64,000 bases of DNA. Origin: Orbilia blumenaviensis. Taxonomy: Eukaryota; Ascomycota; Orbiliomycetes; Orbiliales; Orbiliaceae. Made by a program: the position numbers and the translations under genes. Each line of letters opens with the position of its first letter. Within the stretch, counting starts at the first letter, position 1. The notes beneath the pieces are model-generated. The model had not been told where the DNA came from and did no database searches. It saw only the letters and a program-made list of their open reading frames with translations. Below are positions 56,497 to 64,000 of the stretch, piece by piece. Where the stretch lies: assembly GCA_036872755.1 (NCBI GenBank), contig JAVHNS010000009.1:372001-436000 (forward strand). Direction: 5' to 3'.

Positions 56497-59460
56497 CTTG
56501 AAAAAAAAGTTTCTTCAAATGAAGGGGGGGGTGGTTTCCTCTATATATGTTCCAAAGATTTTATGATTCGGGGTCGTTGGAATCACTGAAATTGGCGTCT
56601 TGGGATGATTCCTTTTTTTTTTTTTTTTTGGTTATATATGCAAAAAATTATATGCAGGTCAATCGAACTGGTTCTCAGAAGGGGAGGTGGGGCACGTGGT
56701 GACGTGCGTCGTTTACTCTTTGCGCGTATGCGTGGTGTGGTCCGGTACGTATCGAAATTTGAATCCTGCTAACTAATACCAGTCTTATACCCCCCCTTGA
56801 TGGGGGTAGGCGGTGGATGCCGGGAGGAAAAGAAAAACTGGCCTGAAAAAAAGAAACCAAGTATGGATTTAGGAGAGTATGAGTCCGAGGGCGTTAGAGC
56901 ATATATGTATGCTTCTAGACTTTACTGCAGGTTATCCGTATACCCCCTGGCTAGCTGGGTGATGAGTACCTAGTGTCGTAGTATATGAGCACCTAAGTAG
57001 GTAGGTAGGTTGTCGGATTATGTAAAGTTATCGAATTCGAGCTGTGGCTTTTTTGTGTTCAATATAAAATTGTATTGACAGGTCGTATACAATACTGTGG
57101 TGTATATAAAAATTCCAGTATATTTCGAGGATTCTAACGCAAAACCGTATATTATGCTCGTAGGGCCGGGTTATCGTATACGTATCGAGTTCTGAGGGAG
57201 AGGTAAAGAGAGAGAAAGAAAAAACAAATTTCGAACAAAGACAGAATATATCGAATATATAAATCTTCGCCAGAACAAAAATCGAAAGATTTCAGAATCC
57301 TACTTTTCAAAAGAAGAGGATGCCCAAGAAGCTATATTATATCTCCTGTCCCCTCAGACCATCCTTTCATTTCTTCCAAGAAAAAGAAGAAGATGCGCAG
57401 GCAATAGCGCTAGGTAAACAACATTTGACAAAAAGTAGACATTTTACATGCACAACCCGGGGACGTGAATCGAATCCCAAAACTTAGAAGCCGCAGCCTA
57501 CCCCCTCACCTCCCTTCCCTTCCCTCTCAAAAGGCTATTTTGCTATAGCTACCGATTGCGTGGCTTTGACACCCATCCACCACTCTATTCGAGGTTGCCC
57601 AAAAGTACCTCCCACACTTATAAAAAAAACAAAATGGGCCCAACTAAAAGCCGTGCAGAAATCCTTGTCCTTTCAAATCCGCTCTATTCTCGATTCAAAA
57701 ACAAGTGCAAGTAACTGTAAACAGCCAAGTTCCTTGATTTCCTCGTTTCGTCAATGTAGTACCACTTTTTTTCAAAAAAAAGAAAAAGAAATGTTTAAAA
57801 GGGAGAGCCGTTAAACCAGTCATAGAGTTATGAACAACAAAGCACCCGTTTCCCGCATGGAGTATATGGGTTGTGCCGTGTCTGGTGCTGGCTATTGTGT
57901 CCATTAGGATCCGTTTTTCGTTCCCTCTTTGATACTCCCCGGGTTGTCGCTTATCACATTGAAAAGAGGTTTCCCCGGAGCTTGGACTTTACAGGGGGGG
58001 TTTTGTGTACAACCGGAAATACATTGAATCCTTATTGGATTCCAATCCTATTCGATGAAATTCAAATGTTTAAACAGAGTATCTGAGTATCTTCCTCTGG
58101 GCTCTTTCCTTCTTCCCCGTCTTCGGGTATACACACACCCACTATTTTCCGGGCATGTTTGCAAGCCAAGTCTCTTCATCAGGCTGCATCTTTCCTTTAT
58201 TGTTGTTCCAGATGGTTAAGGCTCACACGCTGGAGTCATTGTCCAAAAATGCAAACCTGATAACGTTTTTGGGTGGGCTTGGTAGCGAGTGCTACCACCC
58301 CATACCATAAAAATACCACGCCTATAATGGGATGTTGTGTATCGATTCACCAATCCACGGCGGTGAAAGTGAGAACAAAAATAAAATCCCATAGTTTTGC
58401 TAATGATGCTAATCTAGGTTGAGAGCTACTAAACTAGGGTAGTAGATTATAGCATATCATCGGAAACCTTCAAAATGCTAGTAATAGAAGCCTCGTGAGG
58501 GGAAACATATAGTGCAGAATAGATTTAGTCACTAATATAAACAGGGCGAATAAAAGTTAATACTAATATTGGGGCCTTGACGTTGAATAAAAGCTAGTGA
58601 GTTAGGCTTGACACCGCTGCCTTCAGTTCCCCAAGGGAAATCGAGACCAAGAGTTCGGGAAAAAAAGAGAGAGAAAGGAGGCTGAGAAGTAAAGGATGGA
58701 TGTGTTGAAACGTTGTTGGTGGGGAATTTGTCAACGTCCCAGTTTAGGTAGTGCAGCGGACGGGTAGATTCGGCGTGCATATTGATTCTTGGTAGCCTTG
58801 CTCGAGATCTTTTCTTGAAAGTTGAGCCTCAGCCCACTTAATCATGGTCAAGAGTGATTCTACATTTCTGGTGCATACTTGGCGGATGTGTCAAAAAATC
58901 AATCATCTTTGCATTTCAAGATTCGTTGGTCGTCATACAGAATTATTAATATACTAGAGGAAAGGGTGTAGCATCTAATATACATTTTCCAGAATTAAAC
59001 GTTAAAAAGAGAAGACTTCCTTCGAAAGTGTCCATGCCTGCAGATTTCGAGTTCGAGTATATATAACCCCCACGGCTCATATAAAAGTGCATAAGGCCTG
59101 GGATTTCCGAGCAATTTGAACCCAAAGAAAGAATATAACGAAGTAATCGGGCGGGAAAAAATAAAATAAAATAAAACCACGCGCGCCACACGTTGAAACT
59201 CCAGAATTAGAAATATAAAGCCTGGTATCGATCCTCTTTTTTTGTTACCGGAGAAAAACATCGACAGCCCCGAAACGCAAGGGAAAAGGAAAGGGACAGT
59301 GGGGTAAAAGGATAGTGATAGGCCCCATGCAATCGGAGAGGTAGGCAGAGAGGAAAACCAACAAGGAGACAGCGAGAAAGCTGCAGCCGAGAGCGAAGGA
59401 ACGTAGTCTGCATCCGAGCAGCACCCGATCTTTCTTTTCCGGCTGCAGCAAATCAGTGGA
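56497..59460. other. 3-kb intergenic region upstream of the DUF7587 gene
   Basis: Spacer between two minus-strand genes, holding the DUF7587 promoter and the MBP1 3' region. It contains a T run near 56611, a TAGG tetramer run (56997-57011), low-GC DNA at 57050-57330, a G/C hairpin (58275-58300) and an AAAAT pentamer run (59157-59178). The 57200-58500 part is less repetitive than other spacers here but shows no open frame I can support; a non-coding transcript is possible. Confidence 0.5.
58275..58300. other. Stable hairpin with four-base loop
   Basis: GGTAGC (58281-58286) pairs with GCTACC (58291-58296) around GAGT. The stem is extended by a T-A pair and, after a two-base bulge, by GGG with CCC. 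It could be part of a structured RNA or a chance palindrome. Confidence 0.45.
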
Positions 59461-62141
59461 CTAAACTGATGTCTGCGTCTCCTGCACTTTTCTCAGGAAG
59501 GAAGTGAGTCGAGCCGTGTCGACATCGACAGGCTCGCTTTCAACAGACTGTAGCAGTCCTCCAAGAACATCATTAATCATGTTCTCTTCAACGCCGGCAC
59601 ACAAAGCCACAACCTTCTTGATATTAGCCTCGAGCTCCAACGATCGACCCCGGAGAGTCTGCGCTAGCTCATCGAGGTTCTTTTCGTTGTGCTCATAACC
59701 GACAATCCGGGCTTTTAGTATGGATGCCTGTGGTAAGGTCTTCAAGTACTGTGACTGTGTAGCCGTGAGGTTCTTGAAGTCGCCGTTCACCATCTCCGGG
59801 TTAAGTTTGTAAGGCTCATTGGGGTCAGTCGTCGACAAATCATTCTCCGTAGTCTGGCCATTTGTCAACTTGCTGTGAAGTTCCAAGAACTTTCTCTTCT
59901 CCTCTTGGGCCGCTCGGTTGAGATTTAGACTTTTCTGTCCCAATTCGGCCTTCTCGTTGATTCGCTGTCGGAGCATCTCCAACTTTCGTCGGTCTTCGCT
60001 CAGTTTCAGCGTGACTTCACGAAGCTGGGTGTGAGTTGCGTCGATCTCAGTTTGTTTCTCCTTGATCTCGGCTTGGAAGTCACCATCCAACCCACTGATC
60101 ATACTTGTCATTGCTATACTCATAGATTAGTCATAGGCCCGAAAACAATCATCGTGAATCATTGGAAGACTTACAAGTAACGATATCCTCACTCTTCTGC
60201 AATACATTCTGGGGGACCACCCATGTTTGATCCCTCGGACGTACAGTCTGTACTGGGTCACCACCAACTCCAAAATCTAAAGGACATAGCCCTGCACGGT
60301 TTGGAATGGCGGGATCAGCACCAACTTCAAGCAGTTGCGACACGATACTCTTGTTGCCTATGCGTGCAGCGATGTTCAATGCTGTGTCGCCGCTCTTATC
60401 CTGTGCATTGACAATCTCTGACATGAACCTTCCCAGATTGATACCCTTGCTGTTCGGATTACTCGAATTCGCAGCGCCGTATTTGACAACAAATTCGAGA
60501 AGGCTCTCCAAATAGTACCTGCTAGCTTGGCTCCGGCCTTTAATCCCTGACATCAAAGCAATGTGGTGTAGCACAGTCCGCCCAGAGTCGTCAACTACCG
60601 ATATTCCTGGATGTAGAAGGTCGAGAAGGGCCGGGAATGTTGAGTTTTCCAGGTTGTTTGTAACAAGACAGCCTCGTATTAAGGGAGTTTCGCCTGCGAA
60701 GTTTACTCTTAGAACGGAAGCACCCTTTGATACAAGCGTCTTGATCAAAGGAATGTTTGCCAACGCGGCGGCCCAATGCATCGCCGTGTGGCCCATCTTG
60801 TCAATTGGCAGTTCGATTTCCTCTGCTGTGAGCTGTTGAAGATCCGGGTGGTCCTCATAGCTGGCCGGTCCCGCTGAAGGAGGAGAAATGAACAGGCTCG
60901 TTAAAATCTCGGTCGCTTTCTCAGTCGAAGGAGTGGGTTCCCGTACAATGGGCAGAAGCGCCCGCGGTGTCTGCTCAACATCGGCAAACGAGCCTCCAAA
61001 TTGTTGATGCTGCTGCTCTGGATCCGGAGTCTGCCGAAATCTCTTCCTGGGAGGTTCACCAAGATCCGCCGCGGAATTCCCGTAGTTGTTAGGACCGAAG
61101 GATCCGCCATACACGGACGTTTGATCCGGTATTGTCGGTGCGAAGCTTGCCTCCATCGGATATGTGTTACCCTGCGTCGATTCCTGGGATTGAGGAATGT
61201 TGAATGAGTTCTGGGGTGTGAGTTTTGGAGTTGCCCTTGGATTTGTATCGTACTGTGCAGCTTTGCTAATGGCGGCCAGGGCAGTGGAAGCAGTTTCGGA
61301 TATGTTGGAAAAATAGTTCCCCTGGGAGTTGGTGATCGCCTGTGAGCTGGAATTATACATTCGCTTCCTTTTCGCAGCCATTGCCTGTTCCTTGGTGGGT
61401 GTAGCGTCTACGCCGTCCCTGTGAGGGTTGTATTCCAGCAACGGGCGCAAAACGTCCTCAACGGCATATCTTCGACAAAACTCCTTTCCCCGCTCGAAGT
61501 TGATCCTAGTATCCGCAAGAGAATAGGTAAATTAGATATCGACTGAGACTGGCTGCAAAGATCAAGGTGCTCATACCAGGTGCCCTGATATTTCCCATAT
61601 CCTCCTTGCACTTTCTCGTGAACACCAGTGAGGATCTCCTTCTCCAGAACCTTTGTCCTCTTTCCTTTCTCAACACCAGCTACCTTCAGGATCTGGGTCG
61701 CATTCAACCAGTCGTCATCCCGCCGTCGCATCACCGCCACATTGTTTACTGTCATCTCATAAACAGAGACTCCCGAATATACCGCCTAATCCACAATAAA
61801 TTGTATCAGCCGCTATGAACCCCCGTGACATTGAAAGTTCCTAAATATTCGCAAACGGGCCAGAGGGAGAATAATGTACCGAATATATAAGTGGAGCCGA
61901 ATGTTGGCTTTCAGCGAAACTGGCCGTCGGTGGAGGGGTCTGTAGTATTCACAGATGACGTTAGCAAAGTCCGACTCTTCCCTCTACAAGAAAGATTGGC
62001 AGCCGAACTCACACCGACAGGTGTCGAATTGACAGAGGCAGAGCTCACACCGGCATTGAAAGAACCTCCAGGACCAGCATGGCTGAGGGACGAAGCGCTC
62101 CTGTGCAATGCAGCAGGAGGCCTAGCGGTTGTCGCCATCAA
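59461..62141 (-). CDS. MBP1: APSES-domain cell-cycle transcription factor (Mbp1/Res type)
   Basis: DNA-binding subunit of the MBF complex, which activates G1/S genes through ACGCGT boxes together with a Swi6/Cdc10-type partner. Exons 62141-62013, 61785-61577, 61505-60175 and 60113-59461 give 773 residues. The APSES/KilA-N domain (about 44-140) includes '[11 protein letters not shown]', '[18 protein letters not shown]' and '[19 protein letters not shown]'. A Ser/Gln-rich linker with a basic patch ('PPRKRFRQ') follows. Ankyrin repeats begin with '[20 protein letters not shown]' (about 351) and end around '[20 protein letters not shown]' (about 505). The C-terminal coiled coil fits heterodimerisation. 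For exon 1 the GTGAGT at 62012 was preferred over an in-frame GTGAGC upstream; both keep phase. Confidence 0.92.
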
Positions 62142-63364
62142 AAAAAAGCGACCTGTCGATATGGAAGAAAGTGTCGAAAAAAGTAGGGGTGAAAGGGGTG
62201 GCGAGAGCAGCGAGAGTAGTTCCGGCGCAAGTGTGGGGAATTACGAAGCGATCGTTCAAGGCCTGGATGGATCCGAGTCGCTGGAAAATCTATCCAATCA
62301 CGGGGAGAACTGGGCGAGTGTTCGGAGGGAAGGGTGTGAGCAAAGGGAAGGGTGACGTTCAGATGGCTGGAAAACAGATCCCTGAAGAGTTGGAGAGAGG
62401 AAGATTGTTATTTTTTTTAAGATATGGACGTATATATATAGAACCAAGAGATGATGTATGTAAATGTTGAAGATGGCGATGAAGTCGGATCCAAAGAAAG
62501 GATGGCGATGAAAATGATGACAAGAGGTTGTTTTTTGAGGCAGGGAATTGATGGCGCCGTGCGATTGGAGACGGCTTTGGATGAACCTTTTTGAGAAACA
62601 GAGCAGAACAGTCGGTTGTTGTTGTTGCTGTGCGAAAGAAGATTGATTTGATTGGGAGCAAAACGAGCCGGGTTTTTCTCTGTTTGTTCTCAACCACACT
62701 CAGCCCAGACTATCCGATAACCGACGGTGGCTTGCGAATGCGACCAACAAAAATATAGTACTGGAATGTCGGTATTGAAGTATCTAGTACCTGGGTAGGT
62801 AGTTGAAGATAAAGTGGCTCGGAAAAGGGCTTATGTGAAGGAGGTGGAGAGAAGAGGAGGGGATTACCATTATCAACTTGAGGAATGCAATTGCAACATG
62901 GCGCATTCGAGCCTTCAAATTAGGTCCTCATCTGGGCTGGAAAATAACACATGCCCGACCTTACATACGCGTGAGCTCCCTATCATTGGTTGGTTTCGTG
63001 CGGTGACCCACCTCGATTACTTCCCGGTTGGGAACGGTCGTCCAATTTATCACAATGAGGTATAAACCTGTTCGGCCACCTATCCATGTAGACTTCAATT
63101 CACTTCTCTATCTTTATTTTACTTTTGGTAGGGGTATCTGGTATTTTTCTTATACATCAGCAAGTATATATCATACAGTCGTGTACGCTTTTGAAGTGCA
63201 TGAATGAATATTGTACAGTATAGAAGGGAGTATCTACCAGCAGGTAGTAGATATTGGGGTGCCGCTAAGGGCAAGGATCCAGGAAAGAAGTACTCCAAAG
63301 TCGCCAATGCAATATGATTCAATCAGGTCAGTGGTCAGTGCCGATTAGGACAGGATGTTTATGT
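62142..63364. other. MBP1 upstream region and SPB4 3' region
   Basis: Holds the MBP1 promoter and leader, and the 3' UTR of SPB4. It contains an ACGCGT box (62967-62972), a TACCTGGGTAGGTAG motif near 62790 and an ATGG-rich stretch near 62470. Short frames here have no support. Confidence 0.55.
62967..62972. promoter_or_regulatory. ACGCGT (MCB) box upstream of MBP1
   Basis: Palindromic MluI cell-cycle box, about 825 bp upstream of the MBP1 start codon. MBF-type factors bind this hexamer, so autoregulation is conceivable. It is one hexamer only, and other copies occur in spacers here (near 4443, 4870, 36379). Confidence 0.35.
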
Positions 63365-64000
63365 TCAATCCTCATCGTCGTTCTCTGCTTCGTTCTCGTT
63401 ATCATTCTCTTGCTTGCTTTTCTTAACCTGCCGGATCATCTCCTGTAACTCATCTGCATCTTTCTTCTCTTCCTCAGTCATTTTGCTGTATTTCTCAGCA
63501 TCTCTCCTCTTCCTCTTTCGTTCCCTCTTATCTTCTCTCTGCTCCTTTGTTTCTTGTTTCCCACTCCATGCCGAGTTCTTCTTGCTGTTTTCAATTCGCT
63601 GCTCTTTCTCCTTTTGCATTTTCTCCTGGAACTCCTCTGTTTGTCGGTATTGTATACCCTCCTGTCTTTGTCTTTCTCTCGCCTTGTCCTTGAACTTGAT
63701 CCCGTCGATATCGACATCGCCCTTTAATCCCAGGTCGATATCCGTAATTCCTTTCAATTCCGGCATTTTTGGCATCTTGAGAAGAGCCCACCCCCTCCCG
63801 GCTTCACTCCAGTCCATATCCTCGATCCTAAATATCGAACTGGTAACATGGGCTTTATAGCTTCTGACCCAGCTGACAAATCCTTGCATCCCTTTCTCGT
63901 AAACCGCCCTATCCCCTCTCACGACCTTCCTCAGTTTCTCAAGCCCTTCTTTCACCGTTTTCTCCTCAGGCACTGGGATCTCTGTGTCTGGTATCAATCT
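63365..64000 (-). CDS. SPB4: ATP-dependent RNA helicase Spb4 (DDX55), C-terminal part
   Basis: Spb4 is a DEAD-box helicase needed for 60S ribosomal subunit assembly in the nucleolus. Only the last ~211 residues lie in the window; the frame is open through 64000, so the helicase core is beyond the right edge. The visible part shows the family C-terminal domain: 'LIPDTEIPVPEEKTV', 'GMQGFVSWVRSYKAHVTSSI', then 'FRIEDMDWSEAGRGWALLKM' and 'PKMPEL'. It ends in a long Lys/Glu/Arg-rich coiled tail, which is typical. No intron is needed in this segment. Confidence 0.9.
   Translation of the reverse strand, partial: RLIPDTEIPVPEEKTVKEGLEKLRKVVRGDRAVYEKGMQGFVSWVRSYKAHVTSSIFRIEDMDWSEAGRGWALLKMPKMPELKGITDIDLGLKGDVDIDGIKFKDKARERQRQEGIQYRQTEEFQEKMQKEKEQRIENSKKNSAWSGKQETKEQREDKRERKRKRRDAEKYSKMTEEEKKDADELQEMIRQVKKSKQENDNENEAENDDED

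Overview
This is nuclear DNA of a filamentous ascomycete (Pezizomycotina). Genes carry several short introns (mostly 50-140 bp, GTAAGT/GTATGT-type donors, CTAAC/CTGAC branch sites, TAG/CAG acceptors). Recognisable products are ascomycete orthologues (End3, Irc3, Rrg7, Pms1, Spc24, Fis1, GlnRS, Mme1, an APSES factor, Spb4). Intergenic DNA is long, AT-leaning and rich in microsatellites and pyrimidine tracts. An early-diverging class (Orbiliomycetes or Pezizomycetes) is my guess only; no marker in the window fixes the taxon.

Layout. 0-2.5 kb: 3' part of an unassigned conserved gene. 2.5-7.9 kb: gene-poor, with a tRNA-Leu 5'-half remnant and a pyrimidine-rich leader. 7.9-18.7 kb: BST1/PGAP1-type GPI inositol deacylase (+), RRG7 (-), END3 (+), IRC3 (-). 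20.3-22.1 kb: a DUF7918-like gene (-), followed by a 4 kb gene desert. 26-34 kb: a secreted orphan (+), PMS1 (+), SPC24 (-), FIS1 (+). 37-48 kb: a RING-H2 ubiquitin ligase, glutaminyl-tRNA synthetase, a DUF1295 membrane protein and a SAP-like membrane protein, all +. 49-64 kb: a macrodomain protein, the MME1-type mitochondrial carrier, a possible small gene, a DUF7587 protein, an MBP1-type APSES factor and the 3' end of SPB4, all -.

Most genes are housekeeping: mitochondrial function (RRG7, IRC3, FIS1, MME1), chromosome maintenance and cell cycle (PMS1, SPC24, MBP1), membrane and secretory work (BST1, END3), translation and ribosome biogenesis (GLN4, SPB4). I see no gene cluster, intact transposon, CRISPR array or complete tRNA.

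Most worth a second look: (i) the macrodomain gene, whose reading frame continues for 72 coding-like codons past an in-frame TAG; (ii) the DUF7587 protein, whose motif order resembles an R-S-E ADP-ribosyltransferase fold; (iii) an unassigned secreted protein; (iv) a small conserved-looking C-terminal exon at 53902-54063; (v) PMS1, whose start codon is formed by the end of a pentanucleotide repeat; (vi) a gene whose stop codon runs straight into a sense-strand A tract. Exon boundaries were placed by eye and checked for reading phase; none has transcript support here.
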